From: Micrococcaceae bacterium
Lineage (GTDB): Bacteria; Actinomycetota; Actinomycetes; Actinomycetales; Micrococcaceae
Assembly (NCBI GenBank): GCA_013393415.1
Contig: JABXHI010000035.1
Location: forward strand, 1-33,908
Direction of reading: 5' to 3'
DNA: 33,908 nucleotides
Below, piece after piece: positions 9,283 to 16,913 of the stretch (positions are counted from its first letter, which is position 1; every line of letters starts with the position of its first letter). Made by a program: the position numbers and the translations under genes. Under the pieces are notes generated by a model, which did not search any database, was not told where the DNA came from, and was given only the letters and a program-made list of their open reading frames with translations.

Positions 9283-9760
9283 CCGCTCCAACCGGCTTGG
9301 CATCGGTTGGATTCTGCTGGCGGTGGGTGTTGGTATCGTCACCGGTGGTCTGGGAACCACCATGCATTTGAGCTCTTTTTGGACAGGCAGTTTTGGCCTG
9401 CCCTGGGGTGTGGCATTCGCGCTGTTAATTGCGGCGCTGGGCCAATGGTGGGTCGGGCTTGGCAGCGCCAACCTGCTTGCTCCCGGTATTGCCGGCATGG
9501 CACAATACGCCACGCTTGCCGTCATGGTCGGGTTGAGTCGCGGTGACCACTTCAGCGTGCCGCTCAACGCCCAAACCTGGGAGTTCGTGCCCCACCTGGT
9601 CATCGCAAGCCTACTGTGGCACGCCGGGCTGGTGGTTCTGACCATGGTGATGGTCGTCCTGGTGAACCGCCAGCTCAGACGCGCCCGCGACGAGATAACT
9701 GAGCTACCGACCCAGGTCGCAGATCTACACCCGCCGGTGGGTGCTGCGGATACCCGTTAG
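9227..9760 (+). CDS. Four-helix membrane protein of unknown function
   Basis: The 177-residue integral membrane protein has four predicted helices at about 25-47, 58-78, 85-103 and 121-147, a short polar N-terminus and a basic/acidic cytoplasmic tail. I do not recognise a catalytic motif. Its place just before fdxA and dapC resembles small membrane proteins (the DUF6113 type) seen beside fdxA in other actinobacteria, but that family name is a recollection and not verified. The ATG at 9227 overlaps typA by 56 nt; the in-frame GTG at 9239 is an alternative start. AAGG about 12 nt upstream of the ATG could serve as ribosome site. Codon use past the typA stop is normal and the helices are well formed, so it is a real gene. 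Confidence 0.8.
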   Translation: MQINVSNSPELGSAPKPSNRSNRLGIGWILLAVGVGIVTGGLGTTMHLSSFWTGSFGLPWGVAFALLIAALGQWWVGLGSANLLAPGIAGMAQYATLAVMVGLSRGDHFSVPLNAQTWEFVPHLVIASLLWHAGLVVLTMVMVVLVNRQLRRARDEITELPTQVADLHPPVGAADTR

Positions 9761-9799
9761 ACTGACTAGACCAACAAAGTGTGAAGGAGCATCACCAAA

Positions 9800-10126
9800 A
9801 TGACCTACGTGATCGCCTTGCCGTGCGTTGACCTCAAGGACAAATCCTGCATCGACGAATGCCCGGTTGACTGTATTTATGAAGGCGAACGCATGCTATA
9901 CATCCACCCGGATGAATGCGTTGACTGCGGGGCATGTGAACCGGTCTGTCCTGTGGAAGCCATCTACTACGAAGATGACACCCCAGAAGAATGGGCGGAC
10001 TACTACGATGCAAACGTCGAGTTCTTCGACGATATCGGTTCCCCGGGTGGCGCAGCCAAACTCGGCTTGATCCCCAAAGACCACCCGCTCATTGAAGCCC
10101 TGCCGTTCCAGGAGCAAAACGTCTAA
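9800..10126 (+). CDS. fdxA: Seven-iron ferredoxin FdxA
   Basis: The 108-residue cytoplasmic electron carrier has a [3Fe-4S] and a [4Fe-4S] cluster. The cysteine pattern fits FdxA/FdI: Cys9, Cys17 and Cys50 would bind the 3Fe cluster, Cys21, Cys40, Cys43 and Cys46 the 4Fe cluster, and Cys25 is the extra non-ligand cysteine of this family. The sequences CIDECPVDCIYEGERMLYIH and ECVDCGACEPVCPVEAIYYE are nearly diagnostic. The acidic C-terminus is typical. AAGGAG lies about 10 nt before the ATG. Its stop TAA shares one base with the ATG of dapC (TAATG), so the two are translationally coupled, a pairing known in many actinobacteria. Confidence 0.97.
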   Translation: MTYVIALPCVDLKDKSCIDECPVDCIYEGERMLYIHPDECVDCGACEPVCPVEAIYYEDDTPEEWADYYDANVEFFDDIGSPGGAAKLGLIPKDHPLIEALPFQEQNV

Positions 10127-11259
10127 TGCTGGATCTGCCCGCATACCCATGGCAATTGCTGGCCCCTTATAAAGCAACGGCCAGCGCCCATGCTCAGGGG
10201 CTCGTCGATTTATCCATCGGTGCCCCGGTGGATCCCACACCACAGATGATCCAGGACGCACTTGCCTCAGCGACCAATTGGCCAGGGTATCCGAGCGCAG
10301 CAGGCACAGACGGTCTTCGTGACACGATCGCTGATTGGTACGCCCGCCGTCGCCAGGTTCCCGGTCTGACCAAAGAGCATGTGGCCGCCACGGTGGGTTC
10401 GAAAGAGTTCATCGCATGGCTGCCACTCCTCATGGGCTTGGGGCCGGGCGATATCATCGTCTACCCCAAAGTCGCCTATCCGACCTACGACATCGGCGCC
10501 AAGATTGTGGGGGCGACGTCGGTGACGGCAGATACACTCACAGAGCTCGATGCCGCAACCCGTCAACGGGTGAAACTGGTGTGGGTGAACTCGCCAGCAA
10601 ATCCCACCGGTACGGTCCAAAGTGCCGAAGTCCTGGCAAAAATCGTTGCCGACGCTCGTGCGAATGGTGCGGCGGTGGCTTCCGATGAATGTTATGCCGA
10701 GCTCGGATGGGGCACATGGGAACACCAACGGATCCCCTCCATTCTGGATACCCGGGTCTCGCAAGGAGACTTTAGCGGGCTACTGTCGGTCTACTCACTG
10801 TCGAAACAGTCCAATATGGCCGGTTACCGCGCTGCATTCGTCGCCGGCGATGCAGCGATGATTGCCGCATTGATCAACTTGCGCTCGCACACCGGCATGG
10901 TAGTCCCCGGGCCAGTCCAGGCTGCCATGGCTGCTGCACTGACCGATGATGAGCATGTGGTCGAACAGAAATCCCGCTACCGTAACCGCCGACAACGCCT
11001 CCTGGATGCCCTGGTCTCAGCGGGGCTGACGGTAGATGATTCAGCCGCGGGACTGTACCTGTGGGTACGTGACCCAAAAATTACTGAACCTACCGCGGAA
11101 GATTCCTGGGAACTGGTATCACGTTTTGCCCAGCTCGGTATTTTGGTCGGGCCAGGCGTGTTCTATTCGGCCGCTGGGAATGGGTACATACGTGTGTCCA
11201 TGACCGCCAAGGATGAAGCAGTCGATCAGGCCGTGTCCCGATTGCGCACGGGCCTATAA
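10126..11259 (+). CDS. dapC: Succinyldiaminopimelate transaminase (DapC)
   Basis: The 377-residue fold-type I PLP aminotransferase catalyses the N-succinyl-LL-2,6-diaminopimelate / 2-oxoglutarate step of lysine and peptidoglycan diaminopimelate synthesis. The PLP lysine is Lys227 in SVYSLSKQSNMAGYR. Other class I/II landmarks are NSPANPTG (155-162) with Asn159, the cofactor Asp187 in SDECYAELGW, and Arg235. The N-terminal LPAYPWQLLAPYKATAS segment and VDLSIGAPVDPTP fit the actinobacterial DapC subgroup. The start overlaps the fdxA stop by one base. The FdxA-DapC coupling supports the DapC call over a generic aspartate aminotransferase. Confidence 0.92.
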   Translation: MLDLPAYPWQLLAPYKATASAHAQGLVDLSIGAPVDPTPQMIQDALASATNWPGYPSAAGTDGLRDTIADWYARRRQVPGLTKEHVAATVGSKEFIAWLPLLMGLGPGDIIVYPKVAYPTYDIGAKIVGATSVTADTLTELDAATRQRVKLVWVNSPANPTGTVQSAEVLAKIVADARANGAAVASDECYAELGWGTWEHQRIPSILDTRVSQGDFSGLLSVYSLSKQSNMAGYRAAFVAGDAAMIAALINLRSHTGMVVPGPVQAAMAAALTDDEHVVEQKSRYRNRRQRLLDALVSAGLTVDDSAAGLYLWVRDPKITEPTAEDSWELVSRFAQLGILVGPGVFYSAAGNGYIRVSMTAKDEAVDQAVSRLRTGL

Positions 11260-11299
11260 ATTACAGCGTTTGGCCATAATGTTCCAAGCGTCACTAAAC

Positions 11300-11328
11300 T
11301 TGATAAATTTGTACGGCAGAGACATAAC
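11300..11328 (+). promoter_or_regulatory. Predicted sigma-70-type promoter for citrate synthase
   Basis: TTGATA (11300-11305, 5 of 6 consensus bases) and CATAAC (11323-11328, 4 of 6) are separated by 17 bp in the 133-bp gap after dapC. This would give a leader of roughly 55-60 nt that includes the GAGGG ribosome site. Sequence-only prediction. Confidence 0.5.
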
Positions 11329-11392
11329 CAACAGTGCCACCGATCCTGTGGCCGAGGTGCAAGCATCATCTTGCACAGACAAGAGGGAAAGC

Positions 11393-12667
11393 ATGACTGA
11401 GAAACACGACGGCAAGTTGGCGCTAGGCGACATTAACGTAGACCTTCCACGTGTTGAGGCGACGGTCGGTAACGACGGTCTCGGCATCGGTTCAGTTCTG
11501 CGTGACACCCAAACCGTCACCTACGACCCCGGTTTCATGAACACCGCCAATGCGCGTTCGGCAATCACCTACATCGACGGTGAAGCGGGCATACTGCGCT
11601 ACCGGGGTTACCCCATCGAAGATCTGGCAAAGAACTCTTCCTTCTTGGAAGTTGCCTACTTGCTTATCTATGGTGAACTCCCCACGGGCGACCAGCTGAC
11701 CGAATGGGACGAGAACATTCGCGATCACACCATGCTGCACGAAGACATCAAAGACTTTTTCAATGGTTTTCCTCGCAACGCCCACCCAATGGCCGTGCTG
11801 TCTTCTGCCGTCTCTGCGCTGTCGACCTTCTATGCAGATTCTCTGGACCCATTCGACGAGGAACAAGTCCACATCTCCACCATTCGTCTCATGTCCAAGG
11901 TGCCAGTCCTGGCCGCCTACGCGTATAAGAAGTCGATCGGCCAGCCACTGCTGTATCCGGACAATTCGCTAAACCTGACGGAGAACTTCCTACGCCTCAC
12001 CTTCGGTGTACCAACTGAAGCATATGAACTCGACCAGGATGTGGTCGATGCCCTCGATATGCTGTTGATTTTGCACGCCGACCACGAGCAAAACTGCTCC
12101 ACCTCGACGGTACGTTTGGTTGGCTCATCACATGCGAACATTTTCGGATCGATCTCAGCGGGGATCAATGCACTCTTCGGGCCGCTTCATGGTGGCGCGA
12201 ACGAAGCCGTGCTGAACATGCTGGACGAAATCAGAGACGAAGGTACGTCCCCGGAAGATTTCATGGAAAAGGTCAAAAACAAAGAATCGGGCGTTCGCCT
12301 GATGGGCTTTGGCCACCGCGTGTACCAGAACTACGACCCACGCGCACGCATTGTCAAAGGTACCGCTGAGAAGATTCTCAACAAGCTGGGGGCCGGTGAC
12401 GAACGACTCGAGATCGCCATGCGTCTCGAAGAAAAAGCCCTGAACGACGACTACTTTGTTGAGCGCAAACTGTATCCAAACGTCGACTTTTACACCGGAC
12501 TAATTTACAGTGCGATGGGCTTCCCACCGCGCATGTTCACTCCACTGTTTGCACTCGGGCGTCTACCGGGCTGGGTCGCACAGTACCGCGAAATGATTGA
12601 CGACAAAGAAACGCGTATCGGGCGCCCACGCCAGGTATATGTTGGCCAGGACCTGCGCCGCTACTAA
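11393..12667 (+). CDS. gltA: Citrate synthase, type II-like
   Basis: The 424-residue citrate synthase condenses acetyl-CoA with oxaloacetate at the entry of the TCA cycle. Catalytic residues are His266 in FGPLHGGANEA, His308 in GFGHRVYQNYDPRA and Asp365 in LYPNVDFYTG, matching His264, His305 and Asp362 of the E. coli enzyme. The N-terminal beta-rich region (TYDPGFMNTANARSAITYID, then YRGYPIEDLA) is that of the longer hexameric type, and length is normal. The ATG at 11393 is chosen because GAGGGAAAG precedes it closely; the open frame extends back to 11213 into dapC, but that part is not citrate-synthase-like. The gene is followed by a strong hairpin terminator at 12689. Confidence 0.96.
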   Translation: MTEKHDGKLALGDINVDLPRVEATVGNDGLGIGSVLRDTQTVTYDPGFMNTANARSAITYIDGEAGILRYRGYPIEDLAKNSSFLEVAYLLIYGELPTGDQLTEWDENIRDHTMLHEDIKDFFNGFPRNAHPMAVLSSAVSALSTFYADSLDPFDEEQVHISTIRLMSKVPVLAAYAYKKSIGQPLLYPDNSLNLTENFLRLTFGVPTEAYELDQDVVDALDMLLILHADHEQNCSTSTVRLVGSSHANIFGSISAGINALFGPLHGGANEAVLNMLDEIRDEGTSPEDFMEKVKNKESGVRLMGFGHRVYQNYDPRARIVKGTAEKILNKLGAGDERLEIAMRLEEKALNDDYFVERKLYPNVDFYTGLIYSAMGFPPRMFTPLFALGRLPGWVAQYREMIDDKETRIGRPRQVYVGQDLRRY

Positions 12668-12688
12668 GTAACGGCGCATTGAAGATCT

Positions 12689-12722
12689 GCGAAAGCTCCG
12701 CACTACTGTGTGGAGCTTTCGC
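12689..12722. terminator. Bidirectional hairpin terminator between gltA and the convergent lipoprotein gene
   Basis: GCGAAAGCTCC (12689-12699) and its exact complement GGAGCTTTCGC (12712-12722) form an 11-bp stem with a 12-nt loop. It lies 21 bp after the citrate synthase stop and 14 bp before the stop of the convergent gene. No long T-run follows on the forward side (ATTTGGGG), but position and stem strength make a bidirectional terminator the best explanation. Confidence 0.85.
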
Positions 12723-12736
12723 ATTTGGGGAATTCG

Positions 12737-13672
12737 TTAGTTTGGACAGTACTGCGTCGACAAGTCGTCTTCGGCACTGAGTTGGGGCACATAGTCGGTG
12801 TACTCATCCCATTGGTCAAAAATGTCCTCGGGGACGCCATCGGCCACGAGCTCAGCGAACGCCTCGCCAACGACCTCACACTGAGCGGGTGTCGTGCCGA
12901 TCCAGTACTGTGTTGGCTCCACCAACGCTTCGGAAACATCAGCGTCGTCATCTTCGGCGAGTTCGGACCATGGCAGGAGCTCATAGCTACCTGAATACGA
13001 TGGATCGGCAAGCACCCCGACGAGTTGCAGATCATCTGCGGCAATCGCGTCATAGCGACCCGAACGTATACCGGTCTCGCATTCTGCCACCGTTTGTTGG
13101 GTCTGTGTTTCACCCACTGGTAGATCGAGGCCAGCACTCGCGGAACGCGCCACGACGCATACCGCAGCGTCTTCTAGATCGTCAAATGACGTGATACTTT
13201 CTGATGTCATCGCCTCGTTGGTCGCTTCCTCCTGATCAGAGGACTCCCCTCGGACCAGCAACGCTGGTTCGACTGTGGCATATGGCGCAACCCAGGCGAT
13301 ATCTTCTGTGAGGTCCGGTCCCGGGAATTGTCCGATCAAAAGATCCAACTCACCGTTTTCCAAGTGCTCAGTTGTCTGCTCAGGTGTGGTCGGCACCCAT
13401 GCCACGTCATTGGGCTCGACAATTTCGCCAAGCTGCTCACCGAGCGCTACTGCAAGATCCGCCTCGGCTCCGCTCAGGCTCTCTGGATCGGTTCCCGAGA
13501 TCAGGCCGGGGGAGGATAGCGAAACACCAATCGTGAGCGACTTTTGCTCACCGACAGTCGGCTCCACAGTTGGTTCCTCGGTGGTATTACAACCGCTGAG
13601 GATAAGGAGTGTGCTCAGCACAGCTGCCGACACGGGTATTGCACGAAGCTTCTGCATTCTGTTTTTGGCCAC
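12737..13672 (-). CDS. Solute-binding lipoprotein, ABC transporter family 3
   Basis: The 311-residue protein has a lipoprotein signal peptide with the lipobox LILSGC and lipidation at Cys28, followed by a Thr/Glu/Pro linker. The body fits family 3 (amino-acid type) solute-binding proteins: an opening KSLTIGVSLSSPGLISGTD, a LSGAEADLAVALGEQLG segment corresponding to the usual GFDVDLA motif, and a later ENGELDLLIGQF. The GTG start at 13672 has AAGG 8 nt upstream, whereas the ATG at 13657 has none. No permease or ATPase gene is adjacent, so its transporter must be encoded elsewhere or it has a sensory role. The ligand is not predictable. The protein is strongly acidic, with many Asp/Glu in the mature part. 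Confidence 0.85.
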   Translation of the reverse strand: MAKNRMQKLRAIPVSAAVLSTLLILSGCNTTEEPTVEPTVGEQKSLTIGVSLSSPGLISGTDPESLSGAEADLAVALGEQLGEIVEPNDVAWVPTTPEQTTEHLENGELDLLIGQFPGPDLTEDIAWVAPYATVEPALLVRGESSDQEEATNEAMTSESITSFDDLEDAAVCVVARSASAGLDLPVGETQTQQTVAECETGIRSGRYDAIAADDLQLVGVLADPSYSGSYELLPWSELAEDDDADVSEALVEPTQYWIGTTPAQCEVVGEAFAELVADGVPEDIFDQWDEYTDYVPQLSAEDDLSTQYCPN

Positions 13673-13813
13673 GATCAGACCTTAGTCGAAGTGGCCACAC
13701 CGACGGAACATTGACGCAGCCTGGGCCGTGTTTGAAGCGGTCGTGTGATCATGATGGCGCGTACCGGATGGCTCCGACAAGCACGGTCGCAGTCTTCGTG
13801 AGACAATAGAGGT

Positions 13814-14146
13814 ATGGGCGATGCAATATTGACGATAGAAATTCTTGTACTTGGTGTTTTGGTCATAGCTTTCTTAGCCATCGTGATAGTTCGTGGTGAT
13901 CAAGGTTTGGTCAAACCACTCGCCGAGCCACTACCATCTCTACCACCCGTCGTGCTTCCCGAAGCCCGGGAGGTTGCCGCGGCAGATATTCAAGACATCC
14001 GTTTTGGCGTCGGGCTGCGCGGATACCGCACCGACCAAGTCGATCAGGTGCTGGAACGACTCACATCTGCTTTAGAAGACCGGGATCAACAGATTGATGC
14101 CTTGCGTGAGCAGGCAGAACAACACAAGCAACACTCAGCAGAGTAG
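13814..14146 (+). CDS. Small membrane protein with DivIVA domain
   Basis: The 110-residue protein has one N-terminal transmembrane helix (about 7-27), a Pro-rich linker, a DivIVA-type motif DIRFGVGLRGYRTDQVDQVL (59-78) and a short coiled-coil tail rich in Glu, Gln and Arg. The FGVGLRGYRTDQVD pattern matches the short DivIVA domain found in actinobacterial proteins other than Wag31. Such proteins may localise to poles or septa through membrane curvature, but no specific role is established. DUF3117 follows after 58 bp. The start ATG has AGAGG directly before it, and a GACAAT hexamer 6 nt upstream also allows a leaderless start. Confidence 0.83.
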   Translation: MGDAILTIEILVLGVLVIAFLAIVIVRGDQGLVKPLAEPLPSLPPVVLPEAREVAAADIQDIRFGVGLRGYRTDQVDQVLERLTSALEDRDQQIDALREQAEQHKQHSAE

Positions 14147-14204
14147 CTGTAGTGGCGTGTCGCCGTTCGCGTTGCGATGAAGAAACCTCAGGAAAGGAAC
14201 AATT

Positions 14205-14378
14205 ATGGCTGCAATGAAGCCCCGTACCGGTGATGGTCCAATGGAGGTAGTACGTGAGCCGAGAAAACTCGTGATGCGTATCCCAACCGATGGTGGAGGC
14301 CGACTCGTCGTTGAACTTAACGACGACGAAGCACAAGCGCTCAAAGATGCCTTATCAGGTGTCGTTAAAGGCAACTAA
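14205..14378 (+). CDS. DUF3117 family small protein
   Basis: The 57-residue protein begins MAAMKPRTGDGPMEVVREPR and ends DALSGVVKGN. The KPRTGDGPMEV start and the GGGRLVVELNDDEAQALKDAL segment are the signature of DUF3117, a short, highly conserved actinobacterial family of unknown function. GGAAAGG lies just upstream of the ATG with good spacing, and the composition is typical of a coding sequence. Its position between the DivIVA-domain protein and the O-methyltransferase resembles other actinobacteria, where it lies near the sigE region. It is shorter than common ORF cutoffs and easily missed. Confidence 0.93.
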   Translation: MAAMKPRTGDGPMEVVREPRKLVMRIPTDGGGRLVVELNDDEAQALKDALSGVVKGN

Positions 14379-14393
14379 CACCGGCGCACCGTG

Positions 14394-15050
14394 CTAGACC
14401 TTCGTGGCTAACAGCAGTCCGGTGCCGGTTGGCACCATCGTTGAGGTGCTCCAGACTTTCGTGTTGTCGCGCAGTTCATTGCCGACATCGCGCAGCATGA
14501 CGGTCGAAGCATCCCGCACGGCTGGACGAGGTACTCGGTCATGATCTAACGCATCGTGCAGCACAAGCATGCCACCGGAGCGGAGCAGGCGTGCTGATTC
14601 GGTTACGTGGTATTCGAGAAGCAATGGGTCAGCATCAACAAATACAAGATCATAGGCGTTTGCTGAAAGCTTGGGCAGCACCGTTCGTCCGCGTCCAGCA
14701 ATTAACCGGGTAGTAGAGCTCGGGTAGCCCTCAGCTCCGAAGACTTCGCGGGCGGCACGCTGAGCTTCCGCGTCCGGGTCGAGGGTCGTCAACACCGCAC
14801 CTTCCGGGGCGCCACGCATGAGCGCGAGACCGGATACACCGGCACCGCTACCGAGCTCGACCATGGTTTGTGGGCGCGTCGCAGCCGCCAAAAATGTAAG
14901 TAATGATGCCGTGCCTTCAGACACCGGGGTAATACCCAGTTCTGCCGAACGATCACGCGCCATCAACACAATTTCGTCTTCGATCGGGCGTGCTTCAGCA
15001 AAGGCCCAGCTAGCGTGCTTGCCGGTCTGTTGTGGGCTCAGCGCCTTCAT
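14394..15050 (-). CDS. SAM-dependent O-methyltransferase (Rv1220c-like)
   Basis: The 218-residue class I methyltransferase resembles the catechol-type O-methyltransferase family. SAM-binding motif I is VELGSGAGVSGLALM, an acidic TTLDPDAEAQ turn follows, and FVDADPLLLEYHV then GGMLVLHDALDHDRV gives the metal-site region usual for these enzymes. The likely M. tuberculosis counterpart is Rv1220c, which sits next to sigE; this placement is from known synteny. The substrate is unknown. It is convergent with DUF3117 (15 bp gap) and divergent from the anti-sigma-like gene at 15248. Confidence 0.87.
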   Translation of the reverse strand: MKALSPQQTGKHASWAFAEARPIEDEIVLMARDRSAELGITPVSEGTASLLTFLAAATRPQTMVELGSGAGVSGLALMRGAPEGAVLTTLDPDAEAQRAAREVFGAEGYPSSTTRLIAGRGRTVLPKLSANAYDLVFVDADPLLLEYHVTESARLLRSGGMLVLHDALDHDRVPRPAVRDASTVMLRDVGNELRDNTKVWSTSTMVPTGTGLLLATKV

Positions 15051-15247
15051 AAAACTGTCTACTCCCGTGAATCGTTGTCCTGTGCACCATATATGCTCAC
15101 TTCATTGTAGAGGTAGCTGGCTTGCATCGCGTGTTCATGCGAAACAACCATCGATATTTCAGAATATTCTCAGAATCATTTGCCACAATGAATGCAGTCC
15201 AGTTTTGAAAGAGATGTTTAATCGACCATGGAAGCAAGGATCTATTG

Positions 15248-16228
15248 ATGAGTGGAAGTTCTTCAGGCTTCTCTTTTCATCCACGCTCCAAGTTCGACGC
15301 GTTTTTAGAAGGTGAACTGTCTGCATCTGCAGACAGCAAAGTGCGTGCACACTTGGCAGTGTGCTCACGTTGTGCGGAGGAAGTCGAACAGCGTTCTTCA
15401 GCCCTTTCCGTCACCCAGCAACTTGACCGGATCTCTCGCGAGCATCCAGTACCGGCCTCTTATGCAACGACTACTCCCGTGATGGAACCATCAGGCGTTG
15501 CAGGCTGGAAATTCCTTGTCGGGGCCAGTGTTGTTGGACTGGTAGTCGTGGGCATCGTGGTCAGTCTCTGGGTTTTAGGCGGCGACCAACGCACCCAAGA
15601 ATCCGCCGGTACGTCCGCCCAGGAGCTCATCCCCGAAGATGTCGAAATCGTGGGGGCTGACCCGCAGGATTTGAGCCAGCCACCCCCCAGTGATGATTCC
15701 ACGGAAATCCCCACCGATTTTGGCGCGGCCAGCGCACAATTGTCGTATAACAGTGCCCCGCTGGGTATCGATGGGACGCCCATCCATCTCAATTCGGTGA
15801 GCGAACTGCGACAGGCAGGCTGGACTATCCCACAATTTCATGCGCTCGGGATGGCCTTCGAATCGGCCGTAGTCGATGAACAACAGGGACAAGTGTATGT
15901 CATGTCGGTATTCAACGCGTCATCGGCAAATGCCGACGATCAAACAGTGGTGCGTGAATGCCGCGTCGAACATGATGACGGTTCAGTGACCGCCTGTAGC
16001 AGGCTGGATTTTACTGATTCGGCGGCCAACGAGGTGTCGCTGCCCGTTGCCGAAGATGTATGGCTCTACACTTACCCCGATGGTTCTTGGACCGCCTACA
16101 TGGCGACAAACAAATCGCAATATCGCGTGGATTCGACCTCAGAAGCCGACTACGCCGACGGTATCATGTCCACTTTGTATGTCGAGGAGAAGTCCCGGCT
16201 GAGTTCTGGTAGCTCGAACATGCCCTGA
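15248..16228 (+). CDS. Transmembrane zinc-binding anti-sigma factor-like protein (RseA-type)
   Basis: The protein of about 326 residues has an N-terminal zinc anti-sigma domain with an HLAVCSRC motif (HxxxCxxC) preceded by KFDAFLEGELSASADSKVRA. One transmembrane helix follows (WKFLVGASVVGLVVVGIVVS), then an acidic, Ser/Thr-rich extracytoplasmic domain of about 210 residues that I do not recognise. The layout fits a membrane anti-sigma factor that sequesters an ECF sigma until an envelope signal arrives. AAGGA at 15236-15240 lies 7 nt before the ATG at 15248, which decides the start over the TTG at 15245. By comparison with the Rv1220c-sigE-rseA-htrA-tatB region, an ECF sigma gene is expected immediately upstream, but only 197 bp of non-coding sequence is there. 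Confidence 0.8.
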   Translation: MSGSSSGFSFHPRSKFDAFLEGELSASADSKVRAHLAVCSRCAEEVEQRSSALSVTQQLDRISREHPVPASYATTTPVMEPSGVAGWKFLVGASVVGLVVVGIVVSLWVLGGDQRTQESAGTSAQELIPEDVEIVGADPQDLSQPPPSDDSTEIPTDFGAASAQLSYNSAPLGIDGTPIHLNSVSELRQAGWTIPQFHALGMAFESAVVDEQQGQVYVMSVFNASSANADDQTVVRECRVEHDDGSVTACSRLDFTDSAANEVSLPVAEDVWLYTYPDGSWTAYMATNKSQYRVDSTSEADYADGIMSTLYVEEKSRLSSGSSNMP

Positions 16229-16236
16229 AGGCATCA

Positions 16237-16256
16237 GCCAACGCTTTGAGCGTGGC
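16237..16256 (+). terminator. Weak hairpin after the anti-sigma-like gene
   Basis: GCC-A-ACGCT (16237-16245) can pair with AGCGT-GGC (16249-16256) with one bulged A and a 3-nt loop, 8 bp after the stop. No T-run follows. It may be a weak terminator or nothing. Confidence 0.25.
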
Positions 16257-16331
16257 GTCGATAAGCTGCTGGGCCGGTAAGCCTCCTCAAAAACCATTCA
16301 TTCGAACACTTTCGGGTAAGCTGTAGCCAGT

Positions 16332-16913
16332 ATGAACATCTTCGGTATTAATGGTGGCGAGCTCATTGTTCTCATCGTGCTTGCTCTGATGCTGTTGGGA
16401 CCAGAAAAGATCCCACAATACCTTCGCACCCTGCGTGAATGGATCCATAAGGCACGTGTATTTGCCGAGGGCGCCAAGGAACAATTCAGGGAAGAAACCG
16501 GTACTGACTTTGATGATGTCGACTGGAAAAAATATGATCCTCGGCAATATGATCCACGACGAGTCATCCGGGAAGCACTCGCCGAACCCATTGATGAACT
16601 TGAAACGTCGTTCACCGACGCCAAAAATGCCGCTCAAGATGCAGCAGATACTGCCCTCTCGAAACCAGTAGACCGCCCGGCACTGACACAAGCGGAAATC
16701 GTCGCGGCCGCAGTCCCCATAGATCAACTCGAACAACAATCACAATTCCCAGACCCGGGACGACCACAACCCGAGTTGGAGCGTCCAATCGACCAGGTGG
16801 ACATCACTCCTGACATAGTGCCCGATGATCAGGGAGCCTGCGAGGAAGCGCCGGACCAAGCAACTGTTGAACCGGTGGAGCTTCCCACACCGTTCGATGC
16901 AGAAGCTACTTAG
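16332..16913 (+). CDS. tatB: Sec-independent protein translocase subunit TatB
   Basis: The 193-residue protein starts with a single membrane helix and the Tat hinge pattern: MNIFGINGGELIVLIVLALM, then LLGPEKIPQYLRTLREWIHK, an amphipathic helix. The conserved Glu in the helix (GGEL) and the Gly-Pro hinge (LLGPEKIP) favour TatB over TatA. A long charged tail with Pro/Gln/Asp ends the protein. TatB with TatC recognises twin-arginine signal peptides at the cytoplasmic membrane. TAAGCT at 16317-16322 lies 9 nt before the ATG and no ribosome site is seen. The stop overlaps the convergent Mrp gene by 8 nt. No tatA or tatC is in the window. Confidence 0.93.
   Translation: MNIFGINGGELIVLIVLALMLLGPEKIPQYLRTLREWIHKARVFAEGAKEQFREETGTDFDDVDWKKYDPRQYDPRRVIREALAEPIDELETSFTDAKNAAQDAADTALSKPVDRPALTQAEIVAAAVPIDQLEQQSQFPDPGRPQPELERPIDQVDITPDIVPDDQGACEEAPDQATVEPVELPTPFDAEAT

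Noticed and set aside
11213..11392. N-terminal extension of citrate synthase overlapping dapC
   Set aside because: The ATG at 11393 has a strong ribosome site and a promoter-like element lies within the extension.
14818..15315. Forward frame spanning the gap where sigE would be expected
   Set aside because: Its translation has no sigma-factor region 2 or 4 features and runs out of frame into the anti-sigma-like gene; it is not a sigma remnant.
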